Of a stretch of DNA of 64,000 nucleotides, positions 43,401 through 51,233 are shown piece by piece. This stretch comes from Hymenobacter montanus. Lineage in GTDB: Bacteria > Bacteroidota > Bacteroidia > Cytophagales > Hymenobacteraceae. A program made the position numbers and the translations under genes. A model generated the notes under the pieces. It was given only the letters and a program-made list of their open reading frames with translations. It was not told the origin of the DNA and ran no database searches. The stretch covers positions 96,651-160,650 of the forward strand of contig NZ_JACXAD010000011.1 of NCBI RefSeq assembly GCF_014699115.1, written 5' to 3'. Each line of letters starts with the position of its first letter. The stretch's first letter is position 1.

Positions 43401-44435
43401 GAAGTACTGCAGATTGTGCTCGTGGCCAGCCGCGTAAATGATGTTGGGGTACTTGTCGAAAATGTCCATCAGCCCTTTTTTATAGGCCTGGTACGCCGGG
43501 TAAGCCAGGTCCTGGCTGATCCCGCCGTACTTGCGGGCAAAGGGGTAAATCGACCCAATGACCGGCAGCGGCACGAACGCGTACTTGTACACGATGCTGA
43601 GCGGAAAAATATGGTCGCTAAGCGTGAAGTAGCCCCCGTGGATGCCGTCGCTAAACAGCGGGTGGTGGCCTACCACCATGATGTTCTTGTCTTTATTGCG
43701 GGCAATGATGTCCTCTAGTTGGGCCATGAAGTCCGTCTCGTCCTCCACGCCGCAGCCGTTGCCGGCGCCGTAGGGGCGCTCGTCGCGGCGGGTCAGAAAC
43801 CACTGGCTGTTCACCGTAATCAGCACCAGGTCGTCTTGCAGGCGGATTTCGTAGGGACCGGGGCAGCCGTTGCTGGGCGTAATGAAGTCGCCCGTGTAAG
43901 AGAACGCCGCCGAGTCGCTGGCCAGGTAGTACTCGGCGTAGCGCTGCTCGCGCAGCACCTGTTCCAGGCCGCCCCTCAGGCCCTGCTTCCAGTCGTGGTT
44001 GCCGGGAATCATGTACTTCTCGCCCGGGTAGCCCCGCAGCACGTCGATCTGGTCGCGCAGGCGGCGCTCCGACTCCTGGCGGTCGTAAGCGCCTTCCTCC
44101 GGCATGCCGTACTCGTACACGTTGTCGCCGAGGTAGATGGTGGTGCTTTTGGCCCCGGCTTCCAGAATTTTCTTGCGCAGGAAGTTCAGCGAGGGCTCGC
44201 CGCCCTTTTCCCGGGGAATGGGGTTGCCCACGTCACCAATCAAAAATACCGTGTAGCGGATGCGGGTGCTGTCGGGGGGCAGCTTACTTTCCCAGCCGAG
44301 CCCGCCACGCCGGTAGTTAGGGCGCGAAACGTGCGGGTTCTGGCTGGACTCGCCCTGGGCTAGGGTACGCAGTGGAAACGCCAAAACCGCGCAGAATAGC
44401 AGCAGCGCGGGTCGAAAGCGGAAAAACAAGGGCAT
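40449..44435 (-). CDS. Metallophosphatase - kinase-motif - outer membrane barrel fusion protein
   Basis: A 1328-aa exported protein with signal peptide (MPLFFRFRPALLLFCAVLAFPLRTLA). Residues about 55-400 are a calcineurin-like metallophosphoesterase: IGDVGNP, LGDNVYEYG, PGNHDW (about 145), GHHPLFSDG and GHEHN (about 335) give the metal ligands. Residues about 480-900 are not a named domain that I know, but IGDWDRHEDQW (Asp667-His671) followed by TAVPEDRDIAFF resembles the catalytic DRHxxN...PxDxD pattern of CotH/FAM20-type secretory kinases. From about 950 to the end there are outer-membrane beta strands of the surface-antigen (BamA/D15-like) type, ending in FVGFDFLF. So a phosphatase is probably held at the cell surface or periplasm by its own barrel. 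The substrate is unknown. Confidence 0.85.
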   Translation of the reverse strand: MPLFFRFRPALLLFCAVLAFPLRTLAQGESSQNPHVSRPNYRRGGLGWESKLPPDSTRIRYTVFLIGDVGNPIPREKGGEPSLNFLRKKILEAGAKSTTIYLGDNVYEYGMPEEGAYDRQESERRLRDQIDVLRGYPGEKYMIPGNHDWKQGLRGGLEQVLREQRYAEYYLASDSAAFSYTGDFITPSNGCPGPYEIRLQDDLVLITVNSQWFLTRRDERPYGAGNGCGVEDETDFMAQLEDIIARNKDKNIMVVGHHPLFSDGIHGGYFTLSDHIFPLSIVYKYAFVPLPVIGSIYPFARKYGGISQDLAYPAYQAYKKGLMDIFDKYPNIIYAAGHEHNLQYFKEGTTHCIVSGSGCKTQHVKPGPGGRALFSDKEKGWARVNYYDDGQVWAEYYVPVGNGDKARLVFRTPLYAKTTRDVVTTPPAPVTPLEKKKKKEKKDYAVVKPPVPAARPDFRDSSVVVAVNPGYNKHGRLHNWLLGQHYRQEWATPVKFPLLDLAHDKGGLVPYKTGGGKQTASLKVRNEAGHNFSLRGIDKDPAAVLPEALRTGFAKDVLQDQVSAQHPYASFVLPPLASAAGILHTNPVPVYIPQDPLLGQYYSAFSNLPAALEEDPKDDQSNVASLGNAKNLVGTEKMLERLLDDNDNKVDQVAFARSRLFDMWIGDWDRHEDQWRWVEVKSKDGDRTYTAVPEDRDIAFFKADGVLPFLISRKFAVRNFQNFGYDYADYKGLNQTALSNDRTFMGGVTQEQWVAQAQYLKEHLTDAVIEQAFREKWPKEIYDLHGAEIVAKLKSRRDLLPDLAAKYANVVAKIVEVRGTRKNERFTVDRLPNGDAHVTVRKITKEGKVTKVLYDRVLEHQVTDELRLYGISGKDVYEVKGDVKKAIKLRIIAGTGRDTIVDRSHVAGFQHRTQVYDADTGNVIIPSRETRLRLEPGVDVSRYDHPKRFDLKDYRLNYTGPALFFGYNIDDGVLVGGGVTHRRYGFRRQPFSSEQTLAANFAPARSAYNLRYTGQFTRLFGRNDLRVVAQYYGPQLLYNFFGLGNNTANLATEDANRARVTNQTVNSAYRVRFTKLTVAPTLERNLFSFLKLGVGPQYEQFRVEQDPLGSVIRDSLTRNGDLTYENRHFGIRASDFQTNQYLGGLLYLNLDASSSPKNPRIGIRWYNEFQYNFQLNGEQLRFGRLSSEVRAYLTPNLPFQITYAGRIGVARNIGDYRFYQANTLGGTTNLRGYRRTRYAGRSSLYGNFEARLQILTFNAYLFPGKLGILGLADAARVYSDQDMRTGLGAFHTGVGGGVYVDILKQAVINATYSVGEEKLVFVGFDFLF

Positions 44436-44635
44436 AGTACTGAGGAGTGGGTGGGGTGCAGAAGCCCGCCGCGGGAATAGTATTGTAAACGTACGACCGT
44501 CGTGGAAACAGTCGCGTAGGCCCGTTACGCAAAGCGTCGCCGTGCGGTTAGGCCGCCGTTTTCAACTTCCGCCCGGTGCTTCGCGTTCTATGTGGGTAAG
44601 CCCGTCCGATGCACCGGCCGTAGCTTCACCTAATT

Positions 44636-45970
44636 ATGAAAGAAACCACCCCCTATTCCGTCGAAACTGCCGCGCCGGCCGAATCGGTGGAACCCCGTAC
44701 GCCCGCCCCCCCGGCGGCCAGTGAGCCCTCTCCCGCCGAGGCCGACAAGCAGCCCAAAGCCAAAGCCTCGCCCCTGGTGAAAGAGGCCCAAGCCTACGTC
44801 ACCGACCTTTTCACGAAGGAATTGTCGGCCAAGCTCACCTATCACTCGCTGCGCCACACCGAAGCCGTGGTCAAGGAGTGTCGCAGCCTGGCGCCCGCCG
44901 CCAACCTTAGCCCCGACGACACCGAGGCTCTGCTGCTGGCCGCCTGGTTTCATGACGTTGGCTACCTCGACGTATACGACGGCCACGAGTTCCGGAGCGC
45001 GGAGCGGGCCGCCCCCTGGCTGGCCGAGCACGGCGTGGCCCCCGGCCGCGTGCAGCTCATCAACGACCTCATCAAAGCCACTCACCGCGACGCGACGCCC
45101 ACCACCGAGCTGCAACGGCTGCTCGTGGACGCCGACATGAGCAACCTGGCCAGTGAGGACTTCCAGGCCAGCGCCGAGCTGCTGCGCACCGAATGGGAGC
45201 TGGTGCTGGGCAAAAGCTATTCGAGCCCGGAATGGGCCGAGCAGCAGCTCGACTTCATGCTGGCCCACAAGTACCAGTCCACAGCCGGCAAGGCCCGCTA
45301 CCGGAAGGCCTTCAAGGCCAACGTGGCCCGGCAGCACGACGAGCTGAAAAAGACCAAGAAGAAGGGGAAAAAGAAGGCCCAGGCCCAGAACGAAACCTTT
45401 GCCGAGCCCAAGCGCGGCATCGAGACCATGTTCCGGACCATGTATGGCAACCACATGAAGCTGAGTGATATGGCCGACAAGAAGGCCAGCATGATGATTC
45501 AGCTCAACGCCGTGCTGATTTCGGTCATCATCACCTACCTAGGCGCCAAGATGGGCAAAACCGGCGCCCTGGCCCCCCTGATGGGCAACAACCCCGTGCT
45601 CAGCATTCCGGTGAGCATCCTGCTGGCCACGGCCCTGGGGTCGGTCACGACGGCCATCCTCTCGGCCCAGCCCGACGTGACGGCTTTCAAGTGGCTGAAG
45701 AAAAGCCCCCAGATTGCCACCAACCGCCGCGTAAACCTGCTGTTCTTCGGCAACTTCACCAAGCTCAGCCTCGATAATTTCCAGGGCGGCATGCGCGAGA
45801 TCATGCGGCAGAAGGAAGCCATCTACACCAACATGATAACCGACGTGTACTACCTCGGCGAGGTGTTATCGCGCAAATACAACCTGCTGCGCACCAGCTA
45901 CACCATTTTCATGGTCGGGCTAATCCTGACCGCGCTGTCGTTCGCCATCGCGCTGCTGTACAAGTCGTAG
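44636..45970 (+). CDS. HD domain - PycTM (DUF5706) membrane protein
   Basis: A 444-aa protein with two known parts. The N-terminal metal-dependent HD phosphohydrolase (about 50-215) has His74 in SLRHTEAVV, the HD pair His106-Asp107 in WFHDVGY, His150 and Asp166 (VDADMSNL). A Lys-rich linker (238-250) follows. The C-terminal Pycsar-effector membrane domain (about 258-444) has MYGNHMKLSDMADKKASMMIQLNAVLISVII, a second hydrophobic segment about 322-343, and a last one about 421-441. PycTM domains of Pycsar defence act on membranes when bound to cyclic mononucleotides made by a partner cyclase. No cyclase lies nearby. HD domains can hydrolyse nucleotides, so self-limited signalling is a possible reading. 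The gene directly precedes a tRNA-Arg hotspot. Confidence 0.88.
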   Translation: MKETTPYSVETAAPAESVEPRTPAPPAASEPSPAEADKQPKAKASPLVKEAQAYVTDLFTKELSAKLTYHSLRHTEAVVKECRSLAPAANLSPDDTEALLLAAWFHDVGYLDVYDGHEFRSAERAAPWLAEHGVAPGRVQLINDLIKATHRDATPTTELQRLLVDADMSNLASEDFQASAELLRTEWELVLGKSYSSPEWAEQQLDFMLAHKYQSTAGKARYRKAFKANVARQHDELKKTKKKGKKKAQAQNETFAEPKRGIETMFRTMYGNHMKLSDMADKKASMMIQLNAVLISVIITYLGAKMGKTGALAPLMGNNPVLSIPVSILLATALGSVTTAILSAQPDVTAFKWLKKSPQIATNRRVNLLFFGNFTKLSLDNFQGGMREIMRQKEAIYTNMITDVYYLGEVLSRKYNLLRTSYTIFMVGLILTALSFAIALLYKS

Positions 45971-46041
45971 AAATATTTTTGTATTACAAGCGTTTTTTTT
46001 TGTAATTTGTCGCTGTTAAGCTACGTAAGTCGTAGAAATAA

Positions 46042-46088
46042 CGGCTCTGGGTTAGTAGAGTGTTTACCACTTTGCTAACCCAGAGCCG
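46042..46088. terminator. Large hairpin after HD-PycTM
   Basis: cggctctgggttag (46042-46055) pairs perfectly with ctaacccagagccg (46075-46088). Inside the loop agtg/cact can pair further. There is no T-run, so it may be a recombination or processing structure instead of a plain terminator. The 14-base direct repeat aagtcgtagaaata occurs just before it (45962-45975 and 46027-46040). Confidence 0.5.
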
Positions 46089-46112
46089 CATAGCGGTAGC
46101 AGAGGGGCCAGG

Positions 46113-46221
46113 ATCTTGCCTCCGCTCTCAATGGCTTATCCTTGCGGCAGCTGACTACTGGCTGCGTAGTTCAACGGATAGAATAGGCGTTTCCTAAACG
46201 CTTGATATGGGTTCGATTCCT
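46113..46221. repeat. Direct repeat covering tRNA-Arg and its upstream region, left copy
   Basis: About 109 bases nearly identical to 49614-49722: atcttgcctccgctctcaat and onward through the tRNA to its T-loop. Differences are a C/T near 46141 and the triplet just before the tRNA. Similarity stops in the T-stem, after which the two sites diverge. Confidence 0.85.
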
Positions 46222-46231
46222 GTCCTGACTA
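46160..46231 (+). tRNA. Degenerate tRNA-Arg(CCU) copy
   Basis: Same as the intact tRNA at 49661 through the T-loop, with anticodon loop TTCCTAA (anticodon CCU). The 3' acceptor strand here is CCTGACT instead of CGCGGCT, so against GGCTGCG two of seven acceptor pairs fail and two are extra wobbles. The T-stem also has an added G-U. It is probably a pseudo-tRNA whose 3' end was replaced by integration. A hairpin (about 46236-46268, aaaagctgttttcat with atgaaacggctttt) follows like a terminator. Confidence 0.6.
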
Positions 46232-46235
46232 CTAT

Positions 46236-46268
46236 AAAAGCTGTTTTCATTCATGAAACGGCTTTTGC
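46236..46268 (+). terminator. Hairpin after the degenerate tRNA
   Basis: aaaagctgttttcat pairs with atgaaacggctttt with one bulge and one mismatch, and runs into gcttttt. It has the same layout as the terminator after the intact tRNA but a different sequence. Confidence 0.6.
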
Positions 46269-46524
46269 TTTTTCCAGAGACTCTGTTATTGAGTCTTACC
46301 TGCGACAACATCAACTTTGACACCTAACGGTTCAATTATATAACGAATAAGGTGTATTTATTATTCCGTCGGGCCTGAGCGAGAATGCATTTTTCTTTAT
46401 GGTGAATTTTACTATCAAAATTTCCCTAGTGCGAAAAGCATTATGATTGCAATATAATGCTTAATATTTTCTACCAACTCATAAAAGCTCTATATATTCA
46501 GCGACACCCCTTTTTCTCATTTTA

Positions 46525-48915
46525 ATGAAAACATCTCTTTGTTTCGCCCTGCTCACGTTCGGTGCAATTCAAATAAGCCGAAGCCAAAGCTTACACATTG
46601 ATGCTCCTGTCGTTCTACGTTATGATGACTGGGAAATATTATTTGAAGACTATTTTAATTATCCATCTACTAGTAGTATCACAACAAATCATTGGGAAAC
46701 AGAATATCATCCTACCAGCACCTATTGTGCAAACGCAATTCCCAATTCGAATAGCACCATCAGGGAATGGTATAACGGCACAAATGCGATGTCATTGCTT
46801 AACACATTTCCTAGTGGTCTCAGAATATCAGCCAGTGAGCAAGACCATACGTGTGAGTTGACGGGGGATAGATATAGATACAGTTCCGGAATGCTAAGGA
46901 GTAAAGATGCCTATCGCGACAACTTTTATACAACAGGCAATGATAGAGGCTTCTTAAATGGAATGTTTGAGATACGGTGTAAACTACCTCCTGAAGTTGG
47001 CACAACACCGGCTTTCTGGCTGAATGGTACACATGCCTGGCCCCCGGAATTAGATATATTCGAGATATATTCAATTGATAAGAGCAAAATGTTTTCAAGT
47101 GTCCATTATGGCAACAATTCGAATCCGCAAAACTGCGGAATCCATTTTCAAGCTGATTACCCCGGTTACTTTGCTTTAGCTTCTCATACCTGGACCTGCA
47201 TCTGGACTCCCACGACTATCACGTTTTATCTGGATGGCACGGAGCTATATACCTTGACTAGCCCCTATAACAACGACGCGACCTTTAATGCTATGGAGCT
47301 TATTACTAATTTAGGAGTTCATAGTAATGCATCGCCTGGCTTAGCTGCCAATTTGGATATTGAATATATCAAAGTTTTTAAACCTAAGCGAGCTATCAAG
47401 CTAACAAATACGTCTCCTGCTAATGTAGCAGGTAATCTGGTAGCAAATGGCTCAATGGACCGGTTATTTTACAGGAATACGAGCAGTGGGGTATCTACCA
47501 TGTACCAGCAGAGCCCTGGCCAATGGGCTTATCAACAGAACTTTGTTGCCGGCGTGAGTAATGTGGACGGAGACTTGGTCTGGAATGAGACTCGTCAGGT
47601 TTTATTTTACAAAAATACCACCGGCGGAATTTCCCATTTTTATTATGACGACTGGAGCCCTACGCATGGCTGGGTCAACGCGCCGCTATCAGCTGATGCC
47701 CCAAACAATGTCGCAGGTAGTTTGGTAACGAATGCCGCTGGCAATCGATTGTTTTATAAGAATACCAGCGGCGGAATTTCCGCGATTTCCATTTACCAGA
47801 ATGGTCGATGGAACTACGAAAGCTCCCCCTTTCAAAATGCGGCTAGTTCGCCTTATCAAATTGCGCCTACTAATGTGGATGGCGAATTAACCTGGAGTGA
47901 AAATCGGCAAGCATTGTTCTACAAGACCACTGATAATAAGATACATCATATTTTCCGCGACACCTGGTCGTTCCCTACTGCACAATGGGCCTGGGGCCCT
48001 GTCGTAACCGTCAATCCAGAAACGGCCCCGGCCAACGTTGCTGGAGAATTAGAATGGAGCGAAACGCGTAACGTTTTGTTTTATAAAGACACCGACAACG
48101 AGATATCACATATTTACATGGATAGTTGGACAAACCCATCTCACTGGATTTGGAAATACGCAAAACTTGGCTTCCCGGCTCCATCTGATATCTCCATGTA
48201 TACTAGAATGACAGAACAGCCTGGCTCTTGGTACGCGAATAATACCTTCGTAACCGGCGGTATGAAATGGAGTGATGATGAGTCTTCGCTATTCTTCACT
48301 GGGCCTAAAAACAAAATATATCGTATTTTCTGGCAGAATAACAAATGGAATATTCAGGTTGTAAAATGGCGAGGGGCAGACCGACCCATTATTAACACTA
48401 GTCTAATAGTTCCTGATGAGATATTCTCGGGTACTGAAGTTGCTGACGATTCAAATCTTGAAATACTTGGCCAGTCTGGAGTAGGTAAGCCAGGAAAATT
48501 TATTTGCTACAAGACTTCTGATATCAACCCCACCAACCCTAACGTCATAACTCATTCTATCGGTCTCACACATTGGATAAACCCAGTGAGGCTGGATCCG
48601 CCCTGCAACAATGAGAACAGCGGCCTAATACCCATACATATAAATGTATGCAATATTTGCCGACCGGCGCCTGGTACTGACATTGCTCATCAACAAACCG
48701 TTGCTAAAGAGAATCAGGCATTGGAGATACCCGAATCTGCCGAACTGACCAATGTCAATGTCCTAAATTCCTCATTGCAGATAATCAAGAACTTTGAGCG
48801 CATCTCAAAGCAAGATTTGGAGCACATCTTGGACCAGATGCAAGAAGGGTTTTACATCGTACGATACACCTATCGGGGCAAGTGGATAAGCAATAAATAT
48901 TATAAGACTAACTAG
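46525..48915 (+). CDS. GH16-like glycosidase with beta-propeller and T9SS end
   Basis: A 796-aa secreted protein with signal peptide (MKTSLCFALLTFGAIQISRS). Residues about 30-290 are a GH16 (laminarinase/agarase clan) concanavalin fold. FEIRCKLPPEVGTTPAFWLNG leads into the catalytic ELDIFE (Glu175, Asp177, Glu180), and TWTCIWTPTTITFYLDG matches the family. Residues about 295-620 hold five or more repeats of the form NVAGxLxWxxxRxxLFYKxTxxxIxHI, likely a tachylectin/fucose-lectin-type propeller for glycan binding. The end (LTNVNVLNSSLQII...GFYIVRYTYRGKWISNKYY) looks like a T9SS sorting domain. The gene is strikingly AT-rich for this genome and lies between tRNA-Arg repeats, so recent transfer is likely. 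Confidence 0.85.
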   Translation: MKTSLCFALLTFGAIQISRSQSLHIDAPVVLRYDDWEILFEDYFNYPSTSSITTNHWETEYHPTSTYCANAIPNSNSTIREWYNGTNAMSLLNTFPSGLRISASEQDHTCELTGDRYRYSSGMLRSKDAYRDNFYTTGNDRGFLNGMFEIRCKLPPEVGTTPAFWLNGTHAWPPELDIFEIYSIDKSKMFSSVHYGNNSNPQNCGIHFQADYPGYFALASHTWTCIWTPTTITFYLDGTELYTLTSPYNNDATFNAMELITNLGVHSNASPGLAANLDIEYIKVFKPKRAIKLTNTSPANVAGNLVANGSMDRLFYRNTSSGVSTMYQQSPGQWAYQQNFVAGVSNVDGDLVWNETRQVLFYKNTTGGISHFYYDDWSPTHGWVNAPLSADAPNNVAGSLVTNAAGNRLFYKNTSGGISAISIYQNGRWNYESSPFQNAASSPYQIAPTNVDGELTWSENRQALFYKTTDNKIHHIFRDTWSFPTAQWAWGPVVTVNPETAPANVAGELEWSETRNVLFYKDTDNEISHIYMDSWTNPSHWIWKYAKLGFPAPSDISMYTRMTEQPGSWYANNTFVTGGMKWSDDESSLFFTGPKNKIYRIFWQNNKWNIQVVKWRGADRPIINTSLIVPDEIFSGTEVADDSNLEILGQSGVGKPGKFICYKTSDINPTNPNVITHSIGLTHWINPVRLDPPCNNENSGLIPIHINVCNICRPAPGTDIAHQQTVAKENQALEIPESAELTNVNVLNSSLQIIKNFERISKQDLEHILDQMQEGFYIVRYTYRGKWISNKYYKTN

Positions 48916-48936
48916 AGCGTCAGGTTAGTGTACATA

Positions 48937-49300
48937 CTAGCCATGATGGCCAAACCGGGTTTTGGCGTCCTGCTTGGTTAGCCAGCCGTCGGAGGCCACG
49001 ATGACGTCCTCTAGGACCTCCCGAATGTAGGCCTGGGCCGTGTGCAGCCAGGTTTTGAGCTTGCTGAAGACCAATCCGATAGAGTTAAAATCGGACGAAT
49101 AGGACGGCCGCTACCGCAGGCGGGCCCCACGGGCTGCGATGAGTTTAGCCAAACCGGCCACTTTGTGGGTGGGGAAGTTGTCGAGCACGACCACGTCGCC
49201 CACCCGCAACGTCGGCTCCAGCACGTGGCGCAGGCAAGCGAAATACGTCGCCGTTGACGGCCCCACTCACGGGCATGACCGCTTGCAGTTTGTTCGAGGT
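48937..49300 (-). pseudogene. IS630-family transposase remnant
   Basis: Minus-strand pieces of a DDE_3 transposase. VGDVVVLDNFPTHKVAGLAKLIAARGA (read in two parts) carries the second catalytic Asp, and YSSDFNSIGLVFSKLKTWLHTAQAYIREVLEDV carries the end of the domain, where the third acidic residue expected in NPIE is changed (NSIG). A stop (TAG) interrupts before RPSYSS, and the frame is shifted near 49240, where the expected AVNGDVFLAYLR is broken. The remaining sequence to 49613 shows no gene. Ends of the element were not found. Confidence 0.75.
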
Positions 49301-49613
49301 AGCGCGCCATCAGCGTGACAAAAGGCCAGCAAGTAGAGTAGTAATGCATAATAAAGGCGTTGAGGTATCGTTCGAACAGCCCGGTTGCCGACCAGAAAGC
49401 TCGTGCGACACCGGCTTGGCAGCAATGCCAGGAGTGGATTATCTGCTTGCTGAGCTATCAGGATGGTCGGTAAGGAGTGTTGGCCCACTGTTACAAGGGC
49501 TCTCAACTTTATTCGTGGGACGCCGGGCTCTTATGGGCGAACCCGAAGCCATGGCTTCGTTCAGAATGACTGCTTACCGCTACTTGCTCTTTTTATTTCA
49601 ATAACTAAAGGGA

Positions 49614-49722
49614 ATCTTGCCTCCGCTCTCAATGGCTTATCTTTGCGGCAGCTGACTGCAGGCTGCGTAGTTCAACGGATAGAATAGGCGTTTCCTAAAC
49701 GCTTGATATGGGTTCGATTCCC
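49614..49722. repeat. Direct repeat covering tRNA-Arg and its upstream region, right copy
   Basis: Right-hand partner of 46113-46221, about 3.5 kb away in the same orientation. The segment between them holds the AT-rich GH16 gene and the IS630 remnant. Confidence 0.85.
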
Positions 49723-49732
49723 GTCGCGGCTA
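49661..49732 (+). tRNA. tRNA-Arg (anticodon CCU)
   Basis: A full cloverleaf can be drawn. Acceptor GGCTGCG with CGCGGCT (two G-U wobbles, rest paired), D-stem GTTC/GAAT, anticodon stem GGCGT/ACGCT around TTCCTAA, short variable loop, T-arm ATGGG-TTCGATT-CCCGT, discriminator A. CCA is not encoded. It reads AGG codons. It is followed at once by a strong terminator. Confidence 0.88.
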
Positions 49733-49735
49733 CAT

Positions 49736-49768
49736 AAAAGGCCGTTTGCAGATTGCAAACGGCCTTTT
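49736..49768 (+). terminator. Terminator after tRNA-Arg
   Basis: aaaaggccgtttgca (49736-49750) pairs perfectly over 15 bases with tgcaaacggcctttt (49754-49768), loop gat, running into ctttcg. Confidence 0.85.
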
Positions 49769-50105
49769 CTTTCGTTTGTAGGACAGTTTATGGGACAAAT
49801 TCAGGTTATTGGCCATGAGTTTCTCAGTCGATGACGTGAAGCCTTTTCGTAGCTTGTCAGCTCTACCCACCTCATGCGCCACACTACCGCCCGCTACCGC
49901 AATTGCTAGCACCTTTTAGACTACCCTTTTAACCAAGCCAATGATTAATGGAGACTGGATAAGCTTTGTGCGTAGCTACGTCAAAAAGAAAAGCAAGGTG
50001 ACCCACAATACCTGTCAGTATTTGACGCTATTCCCCCGTTCAGTATTAGGATAAGCAAAAGCACCTTCTTTGTGAACAGGAAGCGAACAACCAAACCCAG
50101 CTTAT

Positions 50106-50717
50106 TTAGCCGGGCGTTTGCGACGGAGGTGCGGCAAACAAGCGGTTGACGCGTGGCTGTAGGACCCAGATACCAACCGGGAAAAACCACAGCAGGAAAA
50201 ACTCTCCCAAGTACTCACTTACGGGTACGGGAGCATTTCTTTCCACCGTCTTTAAGGCTTTAGCGGTGAAGTAGAGGCAGTAGAACAGACACGCCATGGA
50301 CGACAAGTGAAGCAACACAAACAGAGTAATAAACCCATTCACACTGACCTGTGACCCCTCGCGGAAGACGTTTCCAGCGTATAGCAGGAGCAGGAATACA
50401 TATGCGACTGGGAGCACGACGGCGATTCGAAACCGGGTCAGGCTCATCACTGTCGTGGCCGGCAGCCGGCGGTAGAGGTGGGAACCCAGAGCATACACCC
50501 ACACCAGCAGCAGTCCTAAGGTCAGGAATGCGACGAACAGGAGGCCCACCACAGCCCAGGGGTCCAGAATTTCACTTTCTGTAAAAAGCGCCGAAATAAC
50601 CACTGCTTGGAGCACCATTGGAACCCCAAACAAAAGAAGAAAAAGTTGCCAAGCCTTGAGGCGTAACAGTGCTTGCATGTTCGCTTGTGACACAGAAAAG
50701 GAGGTACGAAAACTCAA
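50106..50717 (-). CDS. Four-helix membrane protein of unknown function
   Basis: A 203-aa protein (178-190 if a later ATG, such as 50678 MQALLRLKAWQ, is used). It has about four to five hydrophobic helices: LFLLLFGVPMVLQAVVISALF, VVGLLFVAFLTLGLLLVWVYAL, VVLPVAYVFLLLLYAG, GFITLFVLLHLSSMACLFYCLYF and FFLLWFFPVGIWVL. I recognise no family. Its setting between the intact tRNA-Arg and a duplicated tRNA 3' end makes it cargo of a small integrated element. The composition is close to the genome average, so it may be old. Confidence 0.65.
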   Translation of the reverse strand: MSFRTSFSVSQANMQALLRLKAWQLFLLLFGVPMVLQAVVISALFTESEILDPWAVVGLLFVAFLTLGLLLVWVYALGSHLYRRLPATTVMSLTRFRIAVVLPVAYVFLLLLYAGNVFREGSQVSVNGFITLFVLLHLSSMACLFYCLYFTAKALKTVERNAPVPVSEYLGEFFLLWFFPVGIWVLQPRVNRLFAAPPSQTPG

Positions 50718-50834
50718 ACTTATACATCAAATCAGTAGCTTATGAAAACCTAAAAGCTAATCGGAGAGGTCTTTCTGAGGCGGCTAGCCGAAGTAGCACC
50801 AGCCCCCATTTTGTTAGGCATCCAATGAGGAGAC

Positions 50835-51016
50835 ATGGCTAGTGCCGCTACAACGCTCAACCTGCGGGCGGCTTCATCCGCTGAGTCTACCATTGTTCGA
50901 GTCCTGGAACGCAATGATGTGGTAACAGTGCAGGAACTCACCAATGCGGAATGGGGAAGGTGAGCACAACGACGGGCGAGGTTAAGGGATACTTGTCGCG
51001 GGCGTACTTATCGTAA
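50835..51016 (+). pseudogene. Frameshifted bacterial SH3 domain remnant
   Basis: From ATG 50835 the frame reads ATTLNLRAASSAESTIVRVLERNDVVTV, the start of an SH3b domain, to a premature TGA. One base out of frame it continues KVSTTTGEVKGYLSRAYLS and a TAA at 51014-51016, the end of the same domain (the classical GYxxxxYL finish). A single indel near 50955 explains it. Intact SH3b proteins bind peptidoglycan or act in envelope signalling. The next ~170 bases (51060-51230) have an open frame without a family match and a caccttg/caaggtg hairpin. Confidence 0.7.
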
Positions 51017-51233
51017 ACCGAAACCTACTAGCGATAACAGCGCTCAGTTTTCAAGTTCAGCACAAGTAATTCACGACAAAGCCCCGATCATTCCACCAGC
51101 CGAGGCTTTGGAGGCGCGGGGCTTCGATAAGGGAGAGGTGCGGTGGCATTTGATGGAAAGTGGCCCCGTTTCTGCCCCAGCTGATGAACAGATGAGGGTA
51201 ACACCTTGTAAACAAGGTGCTTTTATTAGGTAA

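Noticed and set aside
49254..49604. 116-codon plus-strand frame downstream of the IS630 remnant
   Set aside because: It overlaps the antisense of transposase sequence, has no family match and a composition typical of a chance frame.
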